A stretch of DNA of 64,000 nucleotides, from contig NZ_AXAU01000016.1 of the NCBI RefSeq assembly GCF_000472965.1, positions 1 to 64,000 on the forward strand, read 5' to 3'. Below are positions 24,429 through 33,691 of the stretch, one piece after another. Position 1 is the stretch's first letter. Each line of letters begins with the position of its first letter. The stretch is from Bradyrhizobium murdochi (GTDB taxonomy: Bacteria > Pseudomonadota > Alphaproteobacteria > Rhizobiales > Xanthobacteraceae). Position numbers and translations under genes: made by a program. The notes under the pieces are model-generated. The model was not told where the DNA came from. It saw only the letters and a program-made list of their open reading frames with translations, and made no database searches.

Positions 24429-25769
24429 TCAATCCTTGAACGGGTCGAACTCGTTCTCGCCCGCCATCGCCACCGCGAACGGACGCAGCGTATGCCGCAC
24501 CCTGATCGAGCCGGCGTGTTCGGCCAGCACCTCCGGCAGCCTGCGGTAGGCCATCGGGCTTTCGTCAAGGTCGGCGCCGATCAATGTCACGCCACGCGAT
24601 TGCAGCCAGGCGTCCATCTCCGCCCGCGTGAATCGACGCTTGGCCTCTCTGCGGCCAAACAAACGGCCCGCGCCGTGCACCGTCGAGTAGAGCGAGGCCT
24701 TCGCCTCCTCGCTCTCGACGCCTTCAACGATGACCGCGTCGTCGCCCATCGATCCGCCGACGAAGCCGCGCTGGCCGGGAAATGCAGGGGTTGCGCCCTT
24801 GCGAACCACCCACAAATCCTTGCCACCATGATTCTCCCGCCACGCATAATTGTGATGGTTGTGCACCATGTCGGTGACTTCGCCGCCGATGGTCCTACGC
24901 ACGCGCTCGATCACCCATTCGCGGCCAGCATAGGCGTAGCGGCCGGCGAGCTGCATCGCCGCGATGTAGCGCCGCCCGATCTCGCTGTCCTCGTCGATGA
25001 CGGCGGGCGGCACATTCATGCCGTCCTTGCCGCCCGCGGCCTTGAGATAGCGGGTCGCACTGGTATGGCCGAGGCCGCGGCTGCCGAAGTGCACGCCGAT
25101 CCAGACAAAGCCCTCTTCGTCGCGCAGCAGGTCGACATAGTGATTGCCCGATCCGACGGTGCCGAGTTGCGAGACCGCCTTCTGCCGGTAGGAGCCCATG
25201 TCGGATTCGCGCCATGCGTCATCGTCGTCAAACAACTCATGCTCGACATGCTCGTCATTGGTGCGGCCGACACCGAACGAAATCACGTTGCGCACGTCCT
25301 TGAGGATCGTGCCGACATTGTTTTCGATCTGGCTGAACGGCATATCGAGCCGCACGGCCATGTTGCCGCAGCCGATGTCGAAGCCGACGCCGGAGATGCT
25401 GATCTGCTTCTCATAGGCGATCACGCCGCCGACCGGCTGGGCATAGCCGAGATGACCGTCCGCGCAAATGACGCCGGCGACCACGTTGCCGACCGACATG
25501 CAATTGCGCATCTGCGCAATCGTGGCGTCGTCGTGCTTGCCGAAGATCTTGAGCGGGCTGTTCTGGTATTGCGCCGCCTGCGGCCTCTGCGCGATATCGG
25601 AAGCAGCGGCCTCCGCGTCACGCGCAAGCTTCTCCTTGCGCGCGGCATCGCGAAACAGGCACCACGTCGGCATCGGCCGCTGGCCGGGCCGATCGATCTT
25701 CGCATCGGGGTCGAGCCCCGCTTCAACGGCCAGCGCCCTGGCGCGCTCCCGGTAGGGATCGGATCGCAT
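24429..25769 (-). CDS. rtcB: RtcB-family RNA ligase
   Basis: The 446-residue protein has the RtcB motifs: ICADGHLGYAQPVGGVIA, ISGVGFDIGCGNMAVR (Cys of the metal site), GSGNHYVDLL, VHFGSRGLGH, DMVHNHHNYAW and STVHGAGR, where His365 corresponds to the guanylylated histidine of the family. RtcB joins 2',3'-cyclic phosphate or 3'-phosphate ends to 5'-OH ends with GTP and Mn2+. No rtcA, rtcR or archease gene is nearby. I use ATG 25769, with GGAGAG five bases upstream; a GTG at 25784 is in frame. It is monocistronic as far as the window shows. Confidence 0.95.
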   Translation of the reverse strand: MRSDPYRERARALAVEAGLDPDAKIDRPGQRPMPTWCLFRDAARKEKLARDAEAAASDIAQRPQAAQYQNSPLKIFGKHDDATIAQMRNCMSVGNVVAGVICADGHLGYAQPVGGVIAYEKQISISGVGFDIGCGNMAVRLDMPFSQIENNVGTILKDVRNVISFGVGRTNDEHVEHELFDDDDAWRESDMGSYRQKAVSQLGTVGSGNHYVDLLRDEEGFVWIGVHFGSRGLGHTSATRYLKAAGGKDGMNVPPAVIDEDSEIGRRYIAAMQLAGRYAYAGREWVIERVRRTIGGEVTDMVHNHHNYAWRENHGGKDLWVVRKGATPAFPGQRGFVGGSMGDDAVIVEGVESEEAKASLYSTVHGAGRLFGRREAKRRFTRAEMDAWLQSRGVTLIGADLDESPMAYRRLPEVLAEHAGSIRVRHTLRPFAVAMAGENEFDPFKD

Positions 25770-26175
25770 CTCACTCTCCTTCACTGCATTACTTCGTTCC
25801 GCTGGCCGTTCAGGACTTCGGAAGGACCGGCATCAGTCGCGACGCAGGTCAGTTGGTTTTGCAGGCAGGGAGGAATTACAAGGTCGAGCTTGCCACGAGT
25901 GGCATACCGCGGATCATTCCCTGCCTCGGCGGCAGAGGGAGACCCGCTGCCGCGTTAGGGCTGGTAGTTTTCCTTGCGGATACGATGCGTCGATCGAATG
26001 CACGCCAATTGCGCACGCCAAGGCACGACCATGCCGGACGACCGGCTGGCCTGCACAACGTGACGAATGGGTATCGATACGACGCATCATCTTTCCATGG
26101 ATCGGCGGAAGCACGCGATCACTTACACCTATTTCTGGATTTGTAAATGGGTCGGCGTCAGGCGTGAGCACCTCG
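25770..26175. other. Non-coding stretch between rtcB and the DUF899 gene
   Basis: About 400 bases with no gene I can support. Open frames of 60-97 codons exist on both strands but lack ribosome sites and have implausible composition. It holds the rtcB upstream region and the 3' flank of the DUF899 gene. No T-run terminator is evident. Confidence 0.5.
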
Positions 26176-26871
26176 CTAATAGCTCAACCGCGGATACCAG
26201 TCCTTGCCGCGCCCTTCCGGCGTGGTATCCAGAATGGTCCACAGCGGATCGAAGTCGGGGGCGCCGCGCGGGTCCTGTCCGGGATCGGCGGTCGATGGTC
26301 CCATCTCGCCGGACCAGAAATGGCGGATGCTGCCGTCCCGCCGGGTGAACGCATTGTAGCCGGGCGCATCGGCATCCGCCGCGCTGACATAATCGCGCGT
26401 ATAATCGCCCGACCCATCCGAATAGATCCTGTGGCGTGTCCAGCCGCGCGCCTTCTTCGCCTCGATCAATCGCGCGATCGGCGAGCGCGCCACGAACACG
26501 AAGGCGATGCGCTGTTCGACGTCGGGCAGCTTGCCTTCCCAGGTGCTCATGAAGGACGTGCACATCGGGCATGGCTGCTCGCGCTGCGGGCCGAACATGT
26601 AGCTGTAGATCACGAGCGTCTGCTTGTCGCCGAACAGGTCCGACAGGGTGGCCTTGCCGCCCTCGCCTTCAAATTGATAGTTTTTCGTCACCACGCCGCC
26701 CGGCGGCAACGCCCGGCGCAGTTCGGCGACCCGTTCGATGTGACGGCGCAGTTCAATCTCCTCGGCCAGCAATTGGTCGCGGGCGCGACGATATTCGGCG
26801 CTCTCGTTGGGAAAACGCACGCTGTTTCCGCGGGCGAGGTCGGCGGCGGGTTTCAGTGCGGTACTGGACAT
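26176..26871 (-). CDS. DUF899 thioredoxin-like protein
   Basis: The 231-residue protein is of the DUF899 family, thioredoxin-fold proteins of unknown role. After a helical N-terminus (residues 20-55) comes YQFEGEGGKATLSDLFGDKQTLVIYSYMFG, a peroxiredoxin-like core, then EQPCPMCTSFM with a C101-x-x-C104 redox-type pair, and RDGSIRHFWSGEMG and FDPLWTILDTTPEGRG near the end, which are highly conserved in the family. It is probably cytosolic. GAGGTG precedes the ATG. It is divergent from the FecR gene. Confidence 0.92.
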   Translation of the reverse strand: MSSTALKPAADLARGNSVRFPNESAEYRRARDQLLAEEIELRRHIERVAELRRALPPGGVVTKNYQFEGEGGKATLSDLFGDKQTLVIYSYMFGPQREQPCPMCTSFMSTWEGKLPDVEQRIAFVFVARSPIARLIEAKKARGWTRHRIYSDGSGDYTRDYVSAADADAPGYNAFTRRDGSIRHFWSGEMGPSTADPGQDPRGAPDFDPLWTILDTTPEGRGKDWYPRLSY

Positions 26872-27165
26872 GGCAACACCTCGGTTGTGGTCGAGTGGTT
26901 ACAAGACGTTTCGCGCCTCGTCGGTCCGACATCTCCGCAACGGAAATTTCGATGTTCCAGCCGCCGTTTCGGTCCACTTTCGAGCCGTTTCCGTGCCGAT
27001 TTACCGGATCTTTTTGCTGAACTGCCGGATCGGAAGACTTCGCCGAACCTTACCCGCCGAAGGCCGACATACTATCGTCTATTGGCTTTGCATTGGATCG
27101 CGGCGCTTGATACGGTACCGTATCGCCCTATTCCTCTGTTTCGCCGCCCCCAAGAGGGAGCCGCC

Positions 27166-27687
27166 ATGACAATGCTGGCACGCGCCGGATCGATCGCCTT
27201 CGCAGGCATGCTGCTGTTCGCCGGACCTGCGGCGGCGCAGCCGGCAAAATCAGGCTGCACGTCCACATCTACGGCCCAGGGAACGCAAACGCTGCATTGC
27301 CAGAACGCGATCACGATCGTGGCCGAAAGCGGCGCGAAGTTCGAACTCAGGGATCGCAACCGTGATGGCCAGGTCGATTCCGTCGAACTCAGTAACAAGG
27401 CCCTGCTGCTCGAAGTGCCGAAGAAGCCGGGCCGTGTCAGGTTCGAGGTGATGACGCCGCAGGCGATTGCCGCGGTGCGCGGTACCAAATGGACGGTGGA
27501 CGCCGAAGGTGCAAAGACATCGGTCTTCGTCGTCGATGGCCGCGTGCGCGTGGCGCGGCCCGCCGGCCGCGGCAGCGTCGTACTCGGCGCCGGTGATGGC
27601 GTCGATGTCGAGCCGTCGGGCGAGTTGATCATCAAGCGCTGGCCGCCTCCGCGCGTTGCGGCCCTGATGGCAAGATTGGGACAATAG
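27166..27687 (+). CDS. Secreted FecR-domain protein with an EF-hand-like loop
   Basis: The 173-residue protein has a signal peptide (residues 1-24, cleaved after AAAQ-like residues) and a FecR-type beta domain (about 45-150) with VMTPQAIAAVRGTKWTV and VVDGRVRVA. Residues 63-74 form a textbook EF-hand calcium loop: Asp63, Asn65, Asp67, Gly68, Asp71 and Glu74. The domain is probably periplasmic. It ends 11 bases before a CHASE2 cyclase gene, and such pairs recur in genomes, so it may feed a periplasmic signal to the cyclase. GAGGGAG marks the start at ATG 27166. Confidence 0.87.
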   Translation: MTMLARAGSIAFAGMLLFAGPAAAQPAKSGCTSTSTAQGTQTLHCQNAITIVAESGAKFELRDRNRDGQVDSVELSNKALLLEVPKKPGRVRFEVMTPQAIAAVRGTKWTVDAEGAKTSVFVVDGRVRVARPAGRGSVVLGAGDGVDVEPSGELIIKRWPPPRVAALMARLGQ

Positions 27688-27698
27688 AAGCCAAACGG

Positions 27699-29594
27699 AT
27701 GAGCCGTCGACGCCTTCATATTCTGGTTGTGTTGCTTTGCACGGGATTGTGGGCAGGCGCGATATGGCTCGGCCATTCGGCCGGTCACTTGCGGTTTCTC
27801 GACCGGCTCGAGTCGGCATTGATCGACGTGCGCACGCTGGCGCGCGGCGTGAAGGCGCCGCCGGACCTCGTCACGATCGTTGCGATCGACGACACCCTCG
27901 TCAAACTCGTCGGCACCTATCCCCTGCCGCGCGCAGAGATAGCCAAAATCGTCGAGGCGATCGCGCGGCTGGAGCCGAAGGTCATCGCGATCGATCTCCT
28001 GCTGATCGACAAGGGACCGGCCGACGGCGATGCGGCGCTCGCGAAATCGCTCGCGGCTAGTCCGACGGTGCTTGCAGCGGCTGCGGTATTTTCGAACACC
28101 GTTCAGCCTTCCGCGGAGAACGATGGCCCACTGGCTGGCCTGCCAAAGGCCAGCCGCTTCCTGCTGCCGTTGCCGGCATTCGCCGACCGCGCGGAAGTCG
28201 GTATCGCCAATGTTGCAACGGGCCAGACCGGCACGCCGCTCTCGGTCCCGATGCTGTTCCGGACACGCGACAAGATCGAGTTGTCGTTTCCGCTCCGTGT
28301 CGCATCGATCGCGATCCACCAACCGCTGACGATCGAGCCCGACCGCCTCAGGTTCGGCGATCGGCCGATCCCAACCGCCTCCCACTATGCGCTGCCGATT
28401 TCCTATTACGGCCCACGCCAGACCATTCGCACGATCAGCGCCGCCAATCTGGTCGACGGCCAGATCGACAAGGAAGCGATTCAGGGCCGCATCGTCGTGC
28501 TCGGCGCGACCGCGACCGGCGCCGGCGACTTCTTTCCGACGCCGTTCGATTCACTGATGCCTGGGGTGGAAATCATTTCCACTGCGATTACGCACCTGGT
28601 CGCAGGGGACGGCCTCGTGCGCAACCAAACGGTTCGCATAGCCGGGGCGATCACGGCGATCCTGCTCCCGATGTTGCTGGTCGGTTTGCTGGTGTGGCGG
28701 CGAAACCCGATCGGTCTCGTGGCGGTCAGCGCGGTCGTGCTGGCATGGGCGACCGCGAACACGATTGCTTTCGCGCACGGCATCTGGCTCGACGCCGCGA
28801 CGACCATTGCCGCAACAGCGCCGCCGCTCATGCTGTTCGGCGCGGTCCAGCTATGGTCTGGCCGGCGCAGCGCCCAGTATCTCGCCGTACAAAACAGACT
28901 GCTCGAACAATTCCAGACGCCGGGCCTGCAGGAATGGCTGACACGCGATCCTGACTTCCTGCTGGCGCCGGTCCGGCAGAATGCCGCGGTGGTGTTCGTC
29001 GATCTCTCTGGATTTACTTCGCTCAGCGAAACGCTCGATCCGGATGCCACGCGGGGGCTATTGAAGGAATTTCACGCTCTGGTCGACAAGGAAGCGACGC
29101 GATGCGGCGGCATGATCACGAGTTTTCTCGGCGACGGCGCCATGATCCTGTTCGGCTTGCCGAAGCCGGCTGAGGATGACGCTACGCGCGCGGCACAATG
29201 TTCGATTGCGCTCTGCGTTAAGACCGAACGCTGGATTGAAGCATTGCCGCCGGCAATCGCGCATCGAATCGGCTTCAAGATCGGCGCGCATTTCGGGCCG
29301 ATTGTCGCCTCCCGGCTCGGTGGCCGCAACCATCAGCACATCACCGCAGCCGGCGACACCGTGAACGTGGCGAGCCGTCTGATGGAGGTGGCGGCCCGCC
29401 ATGATGTCAGGCTGGCGCTGAGCGATACGCTACGCGTCGCGGCCGAAGGCGCCGGCGCCCGGCTGAAAACCGGGAGCCTCGCCGGCCCCGTCGAGGCGCA
29501 GATCCGCGGCAGGTCGGGCACCCTCACGGTATGGCTGTGGCACGGCGAACATCCCACGATGGATCAACGCTCGCATCCCGACGCCGCGGAGTGA
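27699..29594 (+). CDS. CHASE2-domain class III adenylate/guanylate cyclase
   Basis: The 631-residue membrane sensor has one N-terminal membrane segment (about 7-27), a large extracytoplasmic CHASE2 domain (about 35-310, with VTIVAIDDTLVKL and VIAIDLLLIDKGPADGD), three membrane helices (about 315-400) and a C-terminal class III cyclase domain (about 425-600). Metal-binding Asp435 (VFVDLSGFTSL) and Asp479 (FLGDGAM) are present, as is AAGDTVNVASRLM. It should make cAMP, or less likely cGMP, in response to an external cue. It is the second gene of a two-gene operon with the FecR protein. Confidence 0.94.
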   Translation: MSRRRLHILVVLLCTGLWAGAIWLGHSAGHLRFLDRLESALIDVRTLARGVKAPPDLVTIVAIDDTLVKLVGTYPLPRAEIAKIVEAIARLEPKVIAIDLLLIDKGPADGDAALAKSLAASPTVLAAAAVFSNTVQPSAENDGPLAGLPKASRFLLPLPAFADRAEVGIANVATGQTGTPLSVPMLFRTRDKIELSFPLRVASIAIHQPLTIEPDRLRFGDRPIPTASHYALPISYYGPRQTIRTISAANLVDGQIDKEAIQGRIVVLGATATGAGDFFPTPFDSLMPGVEIISTAITHLVAGDGLVRNQTVRIAGAITAILLPMLLVGLLVWRRNPIGLVAVSAVVLAWATANTIAFAHGIWLDAATTIAATAPPLMLFGAVQLWSGRRSAQYLAVQNRLLEQFQTPGLQEWLTRDPDFLLAPVRQNAAVVFVDLSGFTSLSETLDPDATRGLLKEFHALVDKEATRCGGMITSFLGDGAMILFGLPKPAEDDATRAAQCSIALCVKTERWIEALPPAIAHRIGFKIGAHFGPIVASRLGGRNHQHITAAGDTVNVASRLMEVAARHDVRLALSDTLRVAAEGAGARLKTGSLAGPVEAQIRGRSGTLTVWLWHGEHPTMDQRSHPDAAE

Positions 29595-29607
29595 CCGGCT
29601 TCGCGGC

Positions 29608-31107
29608 CTACTGCAGTTCCGGCGGCGGCGTGCGGTCAAACACGTCGCCCTTCGGGCCCTGCAGGAGAAGAAGCGCATAGGTCTCGATCACGAACGGACC
29701 GCGCTTGCGTTCGACCTCGCCGATCTTCTCGACGCGGGCGAACTTGCCCTTCAACGGAGCATCGTCTTTGAAGACCTCGCGGACATAGAGCAACGGACCG
29801 GCGAGCTGCACCGCGTCGGGTTCACCCATGTTGACCCAGCGGAAGCGGTGGCTCTGCTGCGCCACGCAAGTGCCCTTCGGCAGATGGAAGGCGAGCCAGC
29901 CGGTGGTGCCATAGTCAGAGGCCAGCACGCAGGTGGCGCCCGTTCGTGCCCGCGCCGCCTCAATCGCATCGGCCGTCTGGCGCCAGCCGACGCCGACGCT
30001 GCGCACCGTGGCATCGCGGCGATAGCCCGACAGCACACCGGTGTCGGCCTGCACGACCAGCAGCACGAACAACAGAACGCCGCTCGGCGCCGCCCAACGC
30101 CGGCAGAAATCGACCAGGCGCTGCCAGCGCGGCTCCCACTCGACCAGATGGGCAGCGACGGCGGCGGCGATGGCAAACGCCGGGTAAACAGGCGCAAACC
30201 AGTTCGCCTCGACGCGCGCATGCAGCGAATGCCAGACGAAATAGGCGACGATGATCCAGAACGTCGCGTTGACCAGCGCGCGCGCCGGCGGCGCACCGGC
30301 GCGGCGGCGCAAGAGCGCGTAAAGCCCCATCGCGCCGAGGACCCACACCAAGGGCGTCGCAAATGCGATCTGCGTCGGAAGCAGCTCGGCGATGTAGACC
30401 GGACGGAAATCTTCGATCCGCGCGCGCCCCATCTGCTTGATGAAGGAGACCCAGTGGTGCCCGGCGTTCCATAGAATGACCGGCGCAAACATCAAGAGCG
30501 CGACGAGCCCGCCGAGATAAAGCCAGGGCGAGATCAGCCAGTGCCGCAGTTTCGGAACGGCGATCAGCCAGATCAGGATAGCCGGTCCGAAGAACAGCGC
30601 AGTGTATTTCGACAGCAGCGCGCAACCGGCGGCGGCGCCGACTGCGAGCCACCACACGCCGCGACCGGTCTGCAGCACCTTGGCGAGCGCAAACAGCAGG
30701 AGGCTGGAAGCGACCAGCAGCGGCGCGTCCGGTGTCACGATCATGGTGCCGACGGCGGCCATCAGCGTGATGTTCAAAAGGATTGCCGACGAGGCCGCCA
30801 CGCGCCGGCTGCCAAACAGGATGGCGCCGGCCTGGTAGATAGCCCAACTCATCGGCAGCGCCAGCAGGATCGAGACCAGCCGCACGCCGAATTCGGTATC
30901 GCCTGCGATCAGGGTGCCGAGCCGGATCACCACGGCGACCATCGGCGGATGATCGTAATAGCCGCCGGCCAGATGCTTCGACCACATCCAGTAATAGGCT
31001 TCGTCGAAGGTGATCGGCGTGAACGCGGCAGCGATCAGGCGTAGCGCGATCAGCGCCAGGATCGCCAGACCCGTGTTGAGGGCAACCCGCGCCTCGTTCG
31101 AGGTCAT
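29608..31107 (-). CDS. GT39-type polyprenyl-phosphate sugar transferase (ArnT-like)
   Basis: The 499-residue polytopic protein has about 11-12 hydrophobic segments and the GT39/ArnT hallmark PITFDEAYYWMWSKHLAGGYYDHPPMVA (Asp35-Glu36 expected catalytic). Near 90-140 it has RRVAASSAILLNITLMA and TPDAPLL, as in PMT_2 proteins. It moves a sugar from an undecaprenyl-phosphate carrier onto lipid A, protein or another envelope acceptor on the periplasmic side. The upstream gene on the same strand encodes a GT2-GtrA enzyme that could make the lipid-linked donor; the gap is 109 bases. Confidence 0.92.
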   Translation of the reverse strand: MTSNEARVALNTGLAILALIALRLIAAAFTPITFDEAYYWMWSKHLAGGYYDHPPMVAVVIRLGTLIAGDTEFGVRLVSILLALPMSWAIYQAGAILFGSRRVAASSAILLNITLMAAVGTMIVTPDAPLLVASSLLLFALAKVLQTGRGVWWLAVGAAAGCALLSKYTALFFGPAILIWLIAVPKLRHWLISPWLYLGGLVALLMFAPVILWNAGHHWVSFIKQMGRARIEDFRPVYIAELLPTQIAFATPLVWVLGAMGLYALLRRRAGAPPARALVNATFWIIVAYFVWHSLHARVEANWFAPVYPAFAIAAAVAAHLVEWEPRWQRLVDFCRRWAAPSGVLLFVLLVVQADTGVLSGYRRDATVRSVGVGWRQTADAIEAARARTGATCVLASDYGTTGWLAFHLPKGTCVAQQSHRFRWVNMGEPDAVQLAGPLLYVREVFKDDAPLKGKFARVEKIGEVERKRGPFVIETYALLLLQGPKGDVFDRTPPPELQ

Positions 31108-31216
31108 CTTGGAGTCCTACCGGACCTGATTGCATCAGGACCGGGCTCCAGTTTGTTGTTTTGACGCGTTTTCTTCACGCGAACCGGGTATCCACTTCGC
31201 TCGAAAACGCTATCGA

Positions 31217-32347
31217 TCATCGCCTGCGCCAGACGAATAGACCGGACATGGCGTAATTCCAGACCACGCCCATCAGCGCGCCGGCAAGCCCCGCGAGCCA
31301 CCAGATCGGCTCCTGCTCGAAGATCGAGAACGCCACCCCGACATTGGCAAGCAGGCCGACGCCGCACACCAGATAAAACAGCAGCAGGCCGCGCAGGATC
31401 GCAAATCCCTTCAGCCGCTGGTCGCGATAGGTGAGGAAATTGTTCAGAATGAAATTGCTGGTCATCGCGACCAGCGCACCAATGGCCTGCGCCTCAGCAA
31501 ACCGGGTATTGAAGATTTCGTGCGCAATGAACAGCGCCACGAGATGTACGACAATGCCCGTGCCCCCGACCATCGCGAACAACAGGAAACGCAGTGACAC
31601 CACGTCATGCGTCAGCTTCGCGAGCACCAGCCCGAGGAAATCCAGCGCAACCATGGAATCGAGCTTGCTCTCGCCATGCTGGCGCGAGCCGAAGGTATAG
31701 GGAATTTCGACGGCGCGCAGCTTGCCCTGCGCGGAGGCGACGATATCGAGCAGGATCTTGAAGCCCTGGGTCGAGAGTTGCGGCGCCAATTGCTCGAAAC
31801 GATCGCGGCGAATCACAAAGAAGCCGCTCATGGGATCGGCGATCTCGACCTTCAGCGTGCGCTTGGCGACCTCGGTCGCAAGCTGACTGGCGCCTGCCCG
31901 CTGCTTGTTGAAACTGTCGGCGCTGCCGCCCTCGATATAGCGGCTGCCGACCACCAGTTCCGCCTCACCGCTCCGCAGCAGCGCGACCATCTTCGGCAGT
32001 TGCGCCTCGTCGTGCTGCAGGTCTGCGTCGATCACCGCGGCATAGTGCGCACTCGATGCCAGGATACCCTCGATGCAGGCACCCGACAGTCCGCGTCGCC
32101 CGATCCGGCGGATGCAGCGGACGCGGGAGTCCTTCCGCGCCAGCCCGCGCACCACTTCCCAGGTTCCGTCGGGGGAATTGTCGTCGACAAAGACGACTTC
32201 CCAGGCGATGCCGGCCAGCGTCGCCTCCAGCCGCCGGTACAGCACCGTCACGTTGTCGCGTTCGTTGAATGTCGGGACGACGACCGAAAGCTCAGGCAAA
32301 CCGGCCTGCGACGGGGTTTCGGGGCCCGGTTTGATGACGTCATTCAT
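31217..32347 (-). CDS. GT2 polyprenyl-phosphate sugar synthase fused to GtrA domain
   Basis: The 376-residue protein has a DPM1-type GT2 domain (residues about 18-235, with VVPTFNERDNV, VDDNSPDGTWE, DADLQHDEAQLP and MSGFFVIRR) followed by a four-helix GtrA-like membrane domain (about 245-375). It is expected to load a sugar onto undecaprenyl phosphate and help flip it. With the downstream GT39 gene it forms a donor-making and donor-using pair, similar in logic to ArnC/ArnT. The sugar is unknown. Confidence 0.93.
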   Translation of the reverse strand: MNDVIKPGPETPSQAGLPELSVVVPTFNERDNVTVLYRRLEATLAGIAWEVVFVDDNSPDGTWEVVRGLARKDSRVRCIRRIGRRGLSGACIEGILASSAHYAAVIDADLQHDEAQLPKMVALLRSGEAELVVGSRYIEGGSADSFNKQRAGASQLATEVAKRTLKVEIADPMSGFFVIRRDRFEQLAPQLSTQGFKILLDIVASAQGKLRAVEIPYTFGSRQHGESKLDSMVALDFLGLVLAKLTHDVVSLRFLLFAMVGGTGIVVHLVALFIAHEIFNTRFAEAQAIGALVAMTSNFILNNFLTYRDQRLKGFAILRGLLLFYLVCGVGLLANVGVAFSIFEQEPIWWLAGLAGALMGVVWNYAMSGLFVWRRR

Positions 32348-32591
32348 GGCAGCCAGCGTATATCCGCAGCCGCCTCACATGCCAAGGGTTCCGGAACAGC
32401 CACTCAATCGGGGAAAACGGGCTTAAGGAAGAGCCTAAAATGCCAACGACCACGAACAGCGGGCGCGCGTACATCCGGCGCAGCCAAACTATTCATGGTC
32501 GTTCGAGCGCCGGAGCCTTGAAGCGTCAACGTCGCCGTTCAATACAACATGGGAACACCGCCCGCGTTCCGCAAGGGGCGATCCGCCTCTC

Positions 32592-32786
32592 CTAATTCGG
32601 CACTTCCCGAATCACCGGCCCACGCGGCGCTGGCGCAGGAACCGGCTGCACCGGTGCCGGTTGCTGGATGCTGGCCGGTTTGGCGGGCTTTCCATATTGG
32701 CCGATCGGCCCGTAGGCGACGGCGACTACCATCACGATCGAGGCGACGATGGCTCCCAAAAGACCGGCGAATGACTGCGAATTCAT
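32592..32786 (-). CDS. Small membrane-anchored proline-rich protein
   Basis: A 64-residue protein with one membrane helix (about 5-27, GLLGAIVASIVMVVAVAYG) and a Pro/Ala/Gln-rich tail (KPASIQQPAPVQPVPAPAP). I place the start at ATG 32786 with AGGGGA upstream; a TTG two codons earlier is possible. No family is recognised. It is a plausible small inner-membrane protein; composition supports coding. Confidence 0.62.
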   Translation of the reverse strand: MNSQSFAGLLGAIVASIVMVVAVAYGPIGQYGKPAKPASIQQPAPVQPVPAPAPRGPVIREVPN

Positions 32787-33001
32787 ACTCAACGTTCCCC
32801 TACGCCTGACCGGGAACTGATATCATGGAAAAAGCGCGTGGAGGAATAGTCCCTGCGTCGACCATTGAGAAAATCGGCCATCGAGTCCACTTTCAAAATC
32901 TGACCACGCGAGTGCCGCGCAACTGACAAGCAAGAACCGCGATTAGATCGCAAACATGGCGGAGTCTCGACCTTTGATTTGACAGGGAATAGGGGAAGCA
33001 G

Positions 33002-33610
33002 ATGTCGAATACAGATCAGGGCAAGCCGACCGGGAAATCCGGACGGCGCAACCGGAAGGGAGAGCGGGGCAAAAAGGCCGCTCCCCAAGAGAAGCCGACG
33101 GTGAGCCCAACAGCGAGCCCGGCGCCGGTTGAGTTGCAAAGCCCGGATCAGGATCCGCCGCTGCAGCCGGAGCCGGCTCAGGCGGAAAGCCCGAAGGTCG
33201 ATCAGCCGGCCGTCGCCGAACCAGCCGTCGCCGCATCGCCGGAGCCGCAGCCGACCGCGGCGCCCTCGCCGGCCGAGCCCGCGCCAGCCGAGGCCGCAGC
33301 GATCCCGCCCGCGCCAGTCGAACCCGCGGCGGAGCCTGCGCCGGTCAGCCTGCAGACCATCGCGAACGCCTATCGCGACTACACAAGGAAATCGCTCGAG
33401 GATTTCGGGTCCTTTGTCGAACAGCTCAGCGGCGTTCGCTCGCTCGACAAGGCGATGACGGTTCAAAGCGAATTTGTGAAGCGGGCTTACGAGACGTCAG
33501 TGGCCGAGTCGCAGAAGATCTGCGAACTTCACAACCGGCTTGCCAAGCAATCGCTGCAGCCATTTCAGGGCCTGGTCGGCAAGGCGCCGGAGAGACATAA
33601 CAAGCCATAA
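33002..33610 (+). CDS. Phasin-like protein with long Pro/Ala-rich N-terminus
   Basis: The 202-residue protein has a lysine-rich start (SGRRNRKGERGKKAAPQ), an extended low-complexity Pro/Ala/Glu region (about 30-115) and a helical C-terminal domain (about 115-195) with IANAYRDYTRKSLEDFGSFVEQLSGVRSLDKAMTVQSEF and AYETSVAESQKICELHNRLAKQS. This matches the Phasin_2 pattern. The C-terminus may bind PHA granules or membranes while the disordered N-terminus reaches outward. A GGGGAAGC ribosome site precedes the ATG, and a strong terminator follows 53 bases after the stop. Confidence 0.85.
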   Translation: MSNTDQGKPTGKSGRRNRKGERGKKAAPQEKPTVSPTASPAPVELQSPDQDPPLQPEPAQAESPKVDQPAVAEPAVAASPEPQPTAAPSPAEPAPAEAAAIPPAPVEPAAEPAPVSLQTIANAYRDYTRKSLEDFGSFVEQLSGVRSLDKAMTVQSEFVKRAYETSVAESQKICELHNRLAKQSLQPFQGLVGKAPERHNKP

Positions 33611-33662
33611 CAAGCCCTGGGCGTGTTGAAACCACGGCTTTTGCGTAGAGCGAAAGGGAGAG

Positions 33663-33691
33663 GCTCCGGTTTTCCGGAGCTTCTTTTTTTG
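33663..33691 (+). terminator. Rho-independent terminator of the phasin-like gene
   Basis: GCTCCGG and CCGGAGC form a seven-base-pair stem around TTTT, followed by TTC and a run of seven T. Confidence 0.92.

Noticed and set aside
24402..25958. A 518-codon frame antisense to rtcB
   Set aside because: Shadow frame; RtcB motifs on the other strand are unambiguous.
26164..27165. Long upstream extension of the FecR protein frame
   Set aside because: It runs antisense through the DUF899 gene; the signal peptide and ribosome site place the start at 27166.
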